Of a stretch of 64,000 nucleotides of DNA, positions 9,763 through 20,634 are shown in pieces. Every line of letters begins with the position of its first letter. Position 1 is the stretch's first letter. The notes below the pieces were generated by a model. It worked only from the letters and a program-made list of their open reading frames with translations. It did no database searches and was not told where the DNA came from. Origin of the DNA: Teratosphaeria epicoccoides (taxonomy: Eukaryota; Ascomycota; Dothideomycetes; Mycosphaerellales; Teratosphaeriaceae); contig JADDMT010000143.1 of the NCBI GenBank assembly GCA_021401465.1, forward strand, positions 1 to 64,000. Reading direction: 5' to 3'. The position numbers and the translations under genes were made by a program.

Positions 9763-10449
9763 CTATCTGTAGGACTTCTGGTACCTGGCACGCGCACCCG
9801 GACCACCGAACTTCTTGGGCTCGCAACGGCGGTTGTCGGCGACGAGTAAAGTTCGGTCGTACTGCGTGAGGGCCTGCTTGAGCTGGTTCTTGCTATGCTC
9901 ATCGACGAATTTCTGATAGTAGGCGACCTGGAGACCATCGCAGTCAGTATGTGAAGGACGGAATTATGGTTGTTGAGAAGTCCATAGACGTACGATGGAC
10001 TTAGCGATTGCTTGCCGAATGGCGTAGACCTGGGAGACGTGACCACCACCTCGGACGCGGACGCGGATGTCGACATCGGCTGCAAATGCTCTGTTAGTAT
10101 GCGCTCTGTGCAAATCTCATGTCCAATGATTGCAGTATCCCCTGCCGAGTGTATGCGGCTGTCCATTGTCAATCGCCATCTCTTGTCCTCTTCACACCAT
10201 GCCAGTTCCCTCCCAATGTTTCCTCCACCAAAGTATTCGCACCCCATCAAACATAGTCTCAAACATACCAAACTTGTCCAAACCCAATATCAACACCGGC
10301 TCGTACACCTTGAATCTCAGGATCTGCGGTTCAACGAGTGACAAAGGCTTGCCGTTGACCTTGATCAAGCCCTTGCCCTGCTTGCAATGAGCGACAGCAG
10401 TCGCATTTTTCTTCTTGCCGAAGCACTGAACGCTCTGCGCCACTGCCAT
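9763..10449 (-). CDS. RPS16: 40S ribosomal protein S16 (uS9)
   Basis: This is a component of the small-subunit head whose C-terminal tail reaches the decoding site. Three exons, all with clean signals: 10269-10449, 9994-10079 and 9763-9927. They join to 143 residues, the length of yeast S16. The start is MAVAQSVQCFGKKKNATAVA, followed by GLIKVNGKPLSLVEP, RVRGGGHVSQVYAIRQAIAK and the basic end ARARYQKSYR before TAG. Donors are GTATG and GTACG; acceptors are TTGCAG and CTCCAG. It is divergent from IES6, with 272 bp between start codons. Confidence 0.96.
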
Positions 10450-10637
10450 GGCTGCGGTAGTCCCGGATGTGTCGTGTCCTGGTTTTTTTGAATGGATTGC
10501 GGGAGAGTCGAGGCGTCGGGTCGAGATGCGAATGATGTCGCGAAGTGGTGCGCTTCGTCAAATGTGGCTGCCAAGCGATTTTCGTTAGTGCGGTTCCAAT
10601 CTTCTGCCTGAGGCTGTCACATCGATGCGGCGGTCGC

Positions 10638-10658
10638 AGCTGTCACGTGCCGACAGCT
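10638..10658. promoter_or_regulatory. E-box palindrome in the RPS16-IES6 divergent promoter
   Basis: CACGTG (10644-10649) sits inside a longer imperfect inverted repeat, AGCTGTC-N7-GACAGCT. It is 73 bp from the IES6 ATG and 189 bp from the RPS16 ATG. CACGTG is the core site of bHLH factors such as Cbf1; binding here is an inference. Confidence 0.35.
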
Positions 10659-10721
10659 CTCTAACGCGACATTGACGTCTGCAGTCAGAGAATATGATTC
10701 ATACACCCGGCTAAAACCACA

Positions 10722-11282
10722 ATGGCGCCCATAACTTCCCAGTCAAACGAGGAAACTCACGCCGCTCTTTTGGACGCTCTCGACATGCAGAAAATAACCA
10801 AGCCCTTCCGCAACTCCAACTGGAAGCCACCGCAGCGCCGCAACAAGAATCTCAAACAGATCCTCTCCGAAGCCCAGCGCGCACAACAAAGCATCATCAA
10901 CACCCAACAAAACTCCGGAGCATCGACGCCCGGCATCGTGATCGATGATGGAACATCAGCACCTGCAGCTCTCAATCCCGACCAGAAAGATCTCAGCAGA
11001 CTAGTGCTCGAGAAGAATGCTGCAGCAGGAGGCAGCAAGTCGAATGTGGGCGTGCCTTCCGCGCTTGGACCGAGTGTGACGTATACGAGTATTCAGGCAG
11101 CGCCTAGCTTGAAGCCGAAGAAGAAGTATTGTGATATTACCGGTTTGCCGGCGAAGTACACAGATCCGAAGACTGGGTTGCATTATTATAATGCTGAGGT
11201 GTATGGGGTCATCAGGACGTTAGGGACAAGTCAGGTACAGGAATACTTGGCTATCAGGGGAGCGAACACGGTGTTAAAGTGA
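10722..11282 (+). CDS. IES6: Ies6, YL1-C subunit of the INO80 remodeller
   Basis: Ies6 binds Arp5 to form the INO80 module that contacts nucleosomes and stimulates sliding. The 186-residue protein has a basic segment near residues 28-45 (FRNSNWKPPQRRNKNLKQ), a low-complexity linker, and a C-terminal YL1_C domain at about 130-180 (KKKYCDITGLPAKYTDPK, then LHYYNAEVYGVIR). Its partner ARP5 lies at 30165 in the same window. Single exon; the ATG at 10722 gives the usual length. Confidence 0.92.
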   Translation: MAPITSQSNEETHAALLDALDMQKITKPFRNSNWKPPQRRNKNLKQILSEAQRAQQSIINTQQNSGASTPGIVIDDGTSAPAALNPDQKDLSRLVLEKNAAAGGSKSNVGVPSALGPSVTYTSIQAAPSLKPKKKYCDITGLPAKYTDPKTGLHYYNAEVYGVIRTLGTSQVQEYLAIRGANTVLK

Positions 11283-13052
11283 TGGGGCTATTGAGAGTGC
11301 TCTTGCAATCATTGCTATCGACGCCGGTGATGGGGGGAATGCTGTCATCATGAGGCTTAAGGACCACAGCGAGCTCTAATCATGTCAATGCGTATGATGC
11401 TGATCGCCGATATCACCGTCAATGTGGTGATTGGCGCCACCATCTACGCCAGCGTCAGTATCCGACGTCAATGAAGAGGATCACGATAGGCCAGGAACCG
11501 TGCCTCATACCATGTCTCGCGGCCCTGCCAGACTTCACGACCAGCAATCGTACCCTCTTTCCAAAAGGGACCCAATCAAAGGATTCTGGGAATACCACCC
11601 TTCGTTGAATACCTACACGCTTCGCACTTCCCACCGTCCGAGATACATCAAACGACACTGAGGTCACCGTAAAAACAAGAGCCCCTCCGCGAGCAAAAAG
11701 ACGCTCCTCACCCTTTTGGTGGATAAGGAGGTAGAAAACCACTTTCGAACAAATCACCGTGCGCTGATCCGCCACGCACCTCTCAGGCCGGTTTTTGTAA
11801 GGCAAATTCTCGTTACCGCAAGAGCCGAGCGCTGCCATCCCTCGGGATCAGAATGGTGACGAGGTATCAATGTCTCACGGGAGTCATCGTCCGTACACAG
11901 CGTCAGTGGTTCAGTCGATCGACTCGAATTCGATTGTTGGAGTTTGTTGGGCGGAGGTTGTCGGTGCGGACACCCCACCATTAGACTTGCCCAATACGTC
12001 GTCTCCATCCCTTCACCACTGTGCCAGCATCATGATCCCATCTTTCAAGCACCGCGCCAATCTTGTCCGTTGGTAGGGCGATGTGAGTTCCGGAGAGGGA
12101 AATGGTTTGTATTTTGTGTCAACCGAGCGACCGAGATCGGGCGGAGGGGTGCTGGTTGGATCGAGAACGAGCGGGATGGGGCGATAGGGGCTCGAGAATG
12201 AGTATTAAGTGGGCGTAGATGGTGATACTGCGGGACTGGCATTCAATATCTGTGGTGCTGTGGGTTTCAGTTAGCTGATTCAATTCGCACGTCACACGCA
12301 GCTGCGAATCGAACTTTGTGCTTTGTGATCCTAACTCAGTTTGTCCGATGATGACACTTCATGAGGACGAATCCACCTCACTCTACCTTCGCCTCCGGTA
12401 CGAGGAGGTTGGTGCGCAAAAGGATCCGGGCATTGGCGAGGTGTACACCTGGTCATCTCACCGTGCCGCTGTGTACATCAATCTGGGCACCGGCGAGAAG
12501 CATTCACCCTTCGTACCGCGCCATTAGCAGGCAGCGCGGCCGGCTCGTCAGTGAGAGCACGATTGGTCGGGCTGCCGTGCGCGCGATCCGGTCGTTGCCG
12601 ATCTTGACATCGACCATGTCATCTGACGCGCACAAAGTATCGAGACAAGGATGTCAACCTGGATCACTCCTTTGCTCAGCAAGCTCACGCTACTTGTGCG
12701 GGTGAGGCTTTTGAAGTTGACAGCAGAGCACCATTCCGTCAGCCATCGCGCCCTCATTGTCTGCAAGTCAACCGGGACAGAATCATATGTCAGCGGACCT
12801 GCTATCTCCAACAAATCTGATCTCGAGCAGGCCGACACTGACGCATACATCCGAGTCAAGAACACCGCCACAAATGATATGGCGTGACACAACCTCAAGA
12901 ACAGGCAGCAGACGTAGTCATTTCAGACAGTGTATCTCAGAAGCAAAAATGCTTATGCCTTGCCCGAGCGAGCTCTCATCCTCCCGAATTTTGGCCTTTG
13001 CTCGCTCATATACGGCCGTACAATGCATGAATCAATTTCGCCTGCCGCTTGT
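11283..13052. other. Gene-poor region between IES6 and profilin
   Basis: No gene can be supported. The longest frames are 11455-11838 (-, 127 codons), 12548-12898 (-, 116 codons, hydrophobic N-terminus) and 12318-12527 (+). None has a recognisable domain, codon pattern or good splice partners. No tandem repeat or RIP pattern was seen. It could hold a poorly conserved spliced gene or a noncoding transcript. Confidence 0.3.
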
Positions 13053-13735
13053 CTAGTAGCCCACGCCGATCAGATAGTCGGCCAGCTGCTCCACAGTGTT
13101 GGCAGCGGCGCCCGGTTGCACGGTCTCGGGGTAGTGCGCGACGAGGAGGGCTTGCGTGGTCTTGACGATGACTACGCCTTCTCGGCCCTGATTGGGAAGC
13201 CGTATGTCAGTGTGTGCTCGATGAACATTCCTGCCCCGATGATGTGCGTCCACATTTTTCAACAACTTGTCGATTGAACACGACACAACCTTCCCGTGTG
13301 CCGCCTCAACAACCTGTGTGTGGCTTCCCGTTGGTGCCGTGACATACCTTCTTCCCATAAATACTCCTGTCATCCGCCTTGAGCACTACAAACCTTTCCC
13401 CACCCACATGCAGCCCCGTACTCTGCACCTGCTTTACATCGCCTTTGTCCTTGTACGCGTTCACAATCTCTTGGGTCTCGGTGGGCGAGACGGTGAAGCC
13501 GGACGACGTGGCCCAGACGCTGTTGCCTTCGCTGTTGAAGATGGCGGCTTTGTCGATATTGCCCGTGCCAACTAGGCTGGAGGATGTGGGTTAGTGGGGT
13601 TAGAATCGGAGTCGTGGAGATGGAAAATGGTGTACCTAGTGTCGACGTACGCTGGGGGGAGGTCCGTTATTAGCTGAACTGGAATTGCGTGGGAGATGGG
13701 ACGGAAATATGGAAGGTCTTACCTTGCCAAGACAT
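13053..13735 (-). CDS. PFY1: Profilin
   Basis: Profilin binds G-actin, poly-proline and phosphoinositides and promotes actin assembly with formins. Four exons: 13723-13735, 13636-13651, 13348-13576 and 13053-13187, giving 130 residues, the fungal length. Exon 1 encodes only MSWQ plus one base and exon 2 is 16 nt. The protein reads MSWQAYVDTSLVGTGNIDKA, then FNSEGNSVWATSSGFTV, ERFVVLKADDRSIYGKK, GVVIVKTTQALLVAHYPE and ends EQLADYLIGVGY. All introns are GT-AG and frames join exactly. Confidence 0.96.
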
Positions 13736-16197
13736 GATCGAGGCGTAAGTGTGTATAGAAGCGAGGGACTACGCGCCTGTGTGGCTGATCTGCTCAGTAT
13801 TCTCTCTCAATGATTGTTTTCCAGCGGTAGCAGTGTTTCGTTTGTTGGATGGTGTTGGGCCGCAAGTCCAGGCAGATTCGATTCAGCGCCGTTTCATGAA
13901 AGGGTCCCAATCAGATTTGGAGGGGCTCGCCGACGCGACTTTTCGACCCCACTCTCATACCTTTTTCACTCCACCATCACGCACAAAAAACCTTGGACCT
14001 TGATCTTCGAGCTGAGACATTCGGAAGATAATGAGAAGGAAGAAGGTCTTGATGCTGATACCTCGCGGAATGCCATGGCTGTCGCTACGCAATCCCAATT
14101 GGGGCCTGCTGGGCATCCTCACATTGCACAAGGACGTGGGCTAAAGAATGCAGCCTAGAAGGATGATTGAAAGGCTCCTACGGTATCGCTGCTCATACGA
14201 CCAAGCCCCAAGCCATATAGCGCTTGCGCGGTAATGACATTGCTGCCTGTCTCGGCTGTCTGCCCGTCAAGCGACAGCACATTTGGAGCCCATCTCATTG
14301 GCTTCACCTGTATCACATTTGCATGAATCGACCACCCAGACTGACCGGGACGCCCGAATAAGAGCCATTGCACAGAACTCTCCTTGCGGCATTCATGTGC
14401 TCTTCTTTTCACTTTGAGCAAGTGTATCTTGTGCCTGCACGTGAGCGCCTAATACGTGATCGCTCCTTCCTCGTACATCTTGACATGTGATTGCCAAGCA
14501 TGGGTGCCATCCACGCAGCTTTCATTTATTCTTTCTGATCACAGCATTTAGAACTCCAATCTGACAAGCAAAAAACCACATACCTTTAGCAGAGAATAAG
14601 ACTACTGTGTGAGCCAGTGCAAGATGTCCGACTCCACGATGGCGGGGACGTACTCGAACATCCTGCTGCAGGTTTTGAGCCGCCAGCGCTTACAGTGCGC
14701 TCAGCACAAAAGGTCTTCGAAGTCCTGAGCTTCTCAGGGAGACCATTCCGAACCTCGGGGGATGTTTACGACATTGTTTTCGCTCAAGCATGTGCAAGCA
14801 ATGACAAGCCGTCTTGGAGACTCCGCTGCTCATCAAGCGCTTAGGCTCCCCGCGACCCTTCGTGTTGGAGGTGCAGATGTACATTGTTTCAGGATCGAAT
14901 GAGTCTTGAAGGACGGCAGATCGACTTGAGACAATCTCAGAGCAATGGGCTGCGAGGATTTTGTCTTCCGCCGCAGAGGGTCCGTGGAATTGAATGCAGC
15001 CGCATTGGCATGAAATCTGGTTACCAACAAGATTCCCAGCTAAAGCAGCTTGGGCAACCAAGAAGGGCGCACTCGGCACTCCTGGATCTTTATCCGCATC
15101 GGTCCACCGGTCTCGCAACGATCTCCGCGAGATCTGTGGAAGGATCCCAGGCGTCACTCCCTGGCATGCGTCGCGGACGAGACCGTTGCTAGTCTTGTCG
15201 ATAGGTGCAAGAGTACAAATGCGGAAGCATGTTCCATACGTTGACACGGAAGAATCGCGCAGGGTCTCTGGCAGCCGGGTTCAGATGGGTCTGCACAGCA
15301 AAAGAGCTGTCCGTACTCCATTGACACAGGCAAACGCAAATACCGGCCCAAGAACAGGAATAATATGCAGAACCTTTGATTGAAAAGATTGAACGAAGCG
15401 GCTCCGGACACAGCCAAATTACTGTCCCAGACGGCGACTGCCAATATACCCTAGTAGTGTCAAGCGTTGAAATCCAGTGCAGCGCCTTCTGATCCATCAA
15501 ATATACACAAGGGCTCGTCGAGCGACATACTCACTCCTGTGCCGATCGGAAGCTTGAAATCGTCCTCATATCAATAGTCTGACCGTGCTAGTAAACATCA
15601 GTATTGCGCCATCACCATTGCCTGGATATGTGCGCTCAGACTACCTTGGTAGCCTACGTCCGTTTCGATGGGACATGGTTGACAAAGTACTCGAGCAAGT
15701 TAGATGCACTCGTGAAGTCCAAAGTGATGATATGGAGAACAGCACCAACGCTCAATGTTGTACCCGCCGAGTTCGAAACAACAAGCCATTGACATTTGCG
15801 TAATGTACACTACATCTACCCAACCACCAGGCACCAGATACATCTCAAACGCTACGGATGCTCGGCCTGACCACGGGTGAGGGTATGAAGCTTTTGTGCT
15901 TCTGAGGGAAGTGAGCAGCCCTCCACAAAAGAACATATGTATGCTTCATGGTACATTCGCATAGCACTCCACGTGCATCTTCAATCTGAAGTTCTCCTTG
16001 ATCCGTCCTCGCATAGTCCGCACCACAGAAGCTCCTCCATCCTTGACCAAAGCCACGAACTCTGATCGTATGCGTTTGTCGTTCGTATACGTGATGGCCG
16101 TCGATCGGTGGAGATCTTGAAGCTGTTCAGTTCTTGCGCCTTTATGGCAGCCCAACAAAGGATCACCATGAAAGGAAATAGTAAGGAAGGGAGGTAT
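13736..16197. other. Gene-poor region between profilin and the SR gene
   Basis: No gene is supported. The most coding-like minus-strand frames are 14155-14421, 14690-15247 (185 codons, Cys-rich middle) and 15154-15444 (hydrophobic FCILFLFLGRYLRLPV). They may be parts of one unresolved spliced gene, but I could not join them with convincing splice sites. No repeats or tRNA were seen. Confidence 0.3.
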
Positions 16198-18049
16198 TCA
16201 CCAGTACGGGCGTGCATCATAGCCGCCGCCACGCTCATACGCCCTAGCGTCCCTGCGTGGGCTCACTGGAGGACGGCCGTATGGCTCCCTCCCGTGCCCG
16301 TTCATGTACGGGTCATCCGGATAGGCGCGAGGAGGAGGCGGACCGTAACCTCTATCATCTGGTGGGTAGCCGCCGCCACGGCGCGGTGGTGGGTAGTCGT
16401 CCATGGGGGGCGGCGGACCACGACGTGGTGGACCGTAGCGCTCCTCGCGTGGGTCATCGTAGTAGCCACGGGGCGGAGGAGTACGGCGACGGTAGTCGTC
16501 ACGACGCGGGCTGTATCCACGGGGTGGGCCGCGACGATCGTAGTAATCGTCGATCGGAGGCGGGCCGTAGCCACCACGGCCGCGATAGCCACCTGGCGAG
16601 CGGGAGCGATAGCGCTCACGAGGACGCGGGATGTCGGTTTGCGGCTGTAAAGAGTGAGTTTGACTGCGGCAGGCAGGGAGAAGATTTGGTGGGAATGTAT
16701 TTACGTCAGAGATGCAGCGAACAGTGGAGCCCTTGAAGTCATGATTGTCGAGCTTCTCGACCGCATTGGCAAGGTCGGCGGCAGTTTCATACTCGACGAA
16801 GCTGCAGATTGTCAGTCAACGCATACCCACAGCCGTCGACCATCAGTTCAGCGTACCCTTTGCCGTTGCCGCTGGGATCGCGCTCGCGGGTCACCTCGCT
16901 GTATACGACGTCCAGTCCAGACTGGCGAGCAAAGTCCTTGAGGTCCTGTTGCCATTCTGTAAGCCTGAATCCAAACATAGACGTGCGCCAAGACCACACC
17001 GACGACCAGGCCAATCTCGCAAAGCCGGTTGGGTCACGGCAGCATCGAAGCAACGACGAGATATGGTAGTTATACTGACCTGCCAGCTAGTCTCGAATGG
17101 GAGACCCGTTATGGTCATCCTGTGAACCGTGCGACGCGGACGAGGAGCCATCCTAGGGGCATCATGGTAGCCGTCCCGTCCTGGTCGAGCCTGGTTGCCC
17201 CGAGCGAACTGTACGACCAGGCGCTCACCCATGAACTCGGAGCCATCTAGCCAACGATATATGTCAGCTGTTGACCACATAGACACGTGGCAACGGATGC
17301 GGCAGCCGAGATAGCACCAGTGCAGAGGCAATGCTGCCCGGCATGCGTGCAGGTGAAAGCGGCTTGTTTCAAAATGGGAAAGGAAGGTATTGACTCACGG
17401 AAAGCTACCGACTGAGTTAGCAAACGTAGTCGCATTATGTGGCAGTAGAGTGAGCATTGCGGCAAGTGGAGTGCTAAGTTGTCGCGTGATGCGCGTATGC
17501 ACGGTGAGGTGGAAGAGTGGGCTGACGCGGAGGACCAAGATAACTCACCAGGTACGACATCGCGAGCATCCATAGCATCCTTGTACTCGATGAAACCAAA
17601 GCCATTCATCAGCTTGATCTCGGTAATCTCGCCGGTGCCATGAGTGTTGAAGTGGTTCTCAACGTCGGCCTTTGTAGCTACAGTTACACGGTCCAGTCAG
17701 CGTTGCCAGAGGTGCCATGTGAGCCAGCCAGCTCCGGCTCCCGGGTTCCATAGCTAATGCAGACAGCAAAGATATGCAGCGGTGCAGGGAAGATCAGAAG
17801 TGAAGCGGTCTATTATCAGCCAGTCCTCAAAAGTGATGCGCAAGCGCCGGAACACGTGACAGGTCCCGGCCATGTGTGATCGCGACCGAAAGCCTTGCTG
17901 ATTGAACGCGATCCAGCCAGCGTCGTGGGAGATTCCATACCTGAACGTGGCAAGTTACCCAGATACAGGCGCGTATTACTGACACTCGCCGGCGGGGCGG
18001 AGGCCTCTGCGCCAGCGTCGCCATTCTCGAGTCCACCGTGGACAGACAT
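16198..18049 (-). CDS. srp2: Srp2/Npl3-type SR protein with two RRMs and a 6-nt microexon
   Basis: This is a nuclear RNA-binding protein of the fission-yeast Srp2 type, acting in splicing and mRNA export. Seven exons read cleanly: 17941-18049, 17549-17677, 17399-17404, 17080-17246, 16857-16945, 16705-16801 and 16198-16644; total 311 residues. RRM1 has RLYLGNLPRS (RNP2) and MNGFGFIEY (RNP1). RRM2 begins HRMTITGLPFETSWQDLKDF with GFVEYETAADL. The tail from about residue 163 is Arg/Gly/Tyr/Pro-rich with RSRSP and repeated RRG/PPP motifs. Exon 3 is only CTTTCC, flanked by GGTAG and GTGAG; it restores the conserved VVPAFHGSEFMGE. Divergent from ETF-QO. Confidence 0.9.
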
Positions 18050-18475
18050 CTTGGGAATGCACTCGCGTGGCGTCCTTAGCCTTCAGCTTGAGTCTCGGGC
18101 GCTCTGGCGAGCGGGTGTCGCGGAAATCTGTGTGCGGTCCTGAAGTGAGGCAAAAATCCTAAACGTCCTGCGGCACGGAGGGTGATGGAATCGATGATGA
18201 ACTGGTGATGGAGATAATAATAATAATCATGGTGCCGCAAAGTTGAGGTTCAAAATGAGGCGGGCGCACGGTCCAAGAAGCTAGCGTAGGTAGGGACAAG
18301 GGGATCGAATTGGATGATGGATCATTTAGAGACGCCGGGTTGTCGCTTACCAAATTCTGCTCTTGCCGAGGCAATCAATCACGGTAGACCATAATGACGA
18401 AGTACGCGTTGGCGAAGCTTGATCTGGTTCGAAGCACTGCAGCCTCACCTGTCTCACGTGGCAGTGGTTGGGATC
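18050..18475. promoter_or_regulatory. Shared promoter region, SR gene and ETF-QO
   Basis: This 426-bp divergent interval separates the two start codons. It holds a short TAATAA run (18213-18226) and a CACGTG E-box at 18455-18460, 16 bp before the ETF-QO ATG. No other element is clear. Confidence 0.35.
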
Positions 18476-20380
18476 ATGTCGGTTTCGATTCATCGGAGTC
18501 TGGGCTCTAGCCTGGGTAGAGGAAATGGCTTGAGACTAGCGAGGACACTGGACATCGCTCCGAGATGGCCACCAAGCACAACACTCGCCACACGATGTCT
18601 GGTTCGAGGTTACAGACCAGCATGCATAGCCGCTGGACAGAGACGAGCGGTGTCACACACCGCTCGACGGCGCTTCGCCTCTGTACCGGAAAACTTTGAC
18701 ATCAATCAAATCGAGCGAGAATCCGATGAGGTTGATGTCTGCATTGTCGGCGGCGGTCCAGCTGGACTCAGTGCTGCCATTCGCCTCAAGCAGTTGGCCA
18801 ACGAAGCTGGAAACGAGGAATTCAGAGTATTGCTGCTTGAGAAGGCTGGCGAGCTCGGGGATCACACAGTTTCTGGGAACGTGATAGAACCGTCCGCATT
18901 GAACGCACTGCTGCCAGACTGGAAAGATGAGGGTAACCCAAACCGCTTCGAGAACATCACGCCGGCTAAGATAGACAAGATGCGCTTCTTGACGAAGAAC
19001 AGCAGCATACCCATACCTGCACCTCCTCAGATGCACAACGACGGCAATTACATCGTCAGTTTGAACCAACTTACCAAGTGGCTGGGCGAAAGAGCAGAAG
19101 AGCTGGGCGTCGAGGTGTATGCGGGCTTTGCGGCATCAGAGGTTCTGTATCGCCAGGACGGATCCATAAAAGGAGTGGCGACGAACGATTTGGGTGTCGG
19201 CCGCGATGGAAAGCCCAAGGACTCCTTCGAGCGGGGCATGGAGTTCCACGCACGATGTACATTGCTCGCAGAGGGTTGTCATGGTAGCTTGACGAAGAAG
19301 ATCATCAAGAAGTTTGATCTGCGGAGAGATAGCCAGCCACAAACATACGGGCTGGGCATTAAGGAGGTCTGGGAGATCGACCCAGCAAAGTTCGAGAGTG
19401 GCTTGATTGTGCACAGCATGGGATATCCGCTGCCCTCTGACACGTACGGTGGAGGTTGGATGTACCACTTTGGAGACAACATGGTTTCGATCGGCTTGGT
19501 GGTGGGCCTAGACTACCCGAACCCATGGCTGGCACCCTACGGCGAGTTCCAGAAGATGAAGCATCACCCGTTGTACAAGCATTACCTCGAAGGGGGCAAA
19601 TGCATATCGTACGCCGCTCGGACGCTGAACGAAGGCGGCTTCCAAAGCATACCGAAATGCGCATTCCCAGGCGGGGCGCTGATTGGTGATACTGCCGGCT
19701 TTCTCAATGTACCCAAGATCAAGGGCACACACACTGCCATGCGATCTGGAATGCTAGCTGCAGATTCGGCATTCTCTGCGCTATCATCAAGCAAAGATAA
19801 CGAAGGCGCAGTATTTCTCTACGACTATGAAGACAAACTCCGCGACAGCTCGATCTGGAAAGAGCTCAAGCAAGTCCGTAATATGCGTCCTTCATTCCAC
19901 TCGCCTTTAGGTCTCTATGGTGGCATCCTCTACTCTGGTCTCGAAGCCTACGTACTTCGTGGCATGGCTCCCTGGACCCTGAAGCACAAGGGTCACGACC
20001 ATGAAGCCACCAAGCCCGCTGACCAGTGCAAAAAGATCGAGTATCCCAAGCCGGACGGCAAGATCTCGTTTGACATCCTCACATCAGTATCCCGAACCGG
20101 CACCAACCACGAAGAAGATCAGCCATGCCATCTGCAGGTTGCAAACTGGGACAAGCATGCGCAGAGGGAGTGGCCGGCGTACAAAGGTGTTGAGAACAGA
20201 TTCTGCCCCGCTGGTGTGTACGAGTACGTGGAGGATGACAGCAAGGATATCGGGGTGAGGTTTCAGATCAATGCACAGAACTGTGTGCATTGCAAGACGT
20301 GCGATATCAAGGTGCCCGATCAGGATATCAACTGGCAGACACCACAGGGTGGCGAGGGCCCCAAGTATGTGATGACTTAG
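18476..20380 (+). CDS. CIR2: Electron transfer flavoprotein-ubiquinone oxidoreductase
   Basis: This is the inner mitochondrial membrane enzyme that passes electrons from ETF (fatty-acid and amino-acid oxidation) to ubiquinone, using FAD and a 4Fe-4S cluster. The 634-residue protein starts at the ATG at 18476; the frame opens earlier but only from a TTG. Residues 1-65 are Arg/Ser-rich and suit mitochondrial targeting. The FAD Rossmann motif is VCIVGGGPAGLSAAIRL. Central blocks include DHTVSGNVIEP and GDTAGFLNVPKIKGTHTAM. The C-terminal ferredoxin-like part carries CPAGVYEYVED and CVHCKTCDIK, and ends GGEGPKYVMT. Single exon. Confidence 0.97.
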   Translation: MSVSIHRSLGSSLGRGNGLRLARTLDIAPRWPPSTTLATRCLVRGYRPACIAAGQRRAVSHTARRRFASVPENFDINQIERESDEVDVCIVGGGPAGLSAAIRLKQLANEAGNEEFRVLLLEKAGELGDHTVSGNVIEPSALNALLPDWKDEGNPNRFENITPAKIDKMRFLTKNSSIPIPAPPQMHNDGNYIVSLNQLTKWLGERAEELGVEVYAGFAASEVLYRQDGSIKGVATNDLGVGRDGKPKDSFERGMEFHARCTLLAEGCHGSLTKKIIKKFDLRRDSQPQTYGLGIKEVWEIDPAKFESGLIVHSMGYPLPSDTYGGGWMYHFGDNMVSIGLVVGLDYPNPWLAPYGEFQKMKHHPLYKHYLEGGKCISYAARTLNEGGFQSIPKCAFPGGALIGDTAGFLNVPKIKGTHTAMRSGMLAADSAFSALSSSKDNEGAVFLYDYEDKLRDSSIWKELKQVRNMRPSFHSPLGLYGGILYSGLEAYVLRGMAPWTLKHKGHDHEATKPADQCKKIEYPKPDGKISFDILTSVSRTGTNHEEDQPCHLQVANWDKHAQREWPAYKGVENRFCPAGVYEYVEDDSKDIGVRFQINAQNCVHCKTCDIKVPDQDINWQTPQGGEGPKYVMT

Positions 20381-20634
20381 GTACGTTGCCGTTCTGCTAT
20401 AGTACCACAAGGCTGCGCATTGTATATGAACCCAGATGGGTATTCACCCAACCTTCAAGTCTCTGGTCGTGATGATGCCGCATAAGTCAACCGGCAATGT
20501 ATGCACGCGCCTTCCCGAAACGTCACATCACCTCTGAAACGCCAAGCCTTCGCAACTCCCAGCCACTCGAAGGCAGCGTCTGCGTATTTCAAACTCAATG
20601 ACTGTTTACCTGCTTCTGCAAGCTCCCCAACGCA

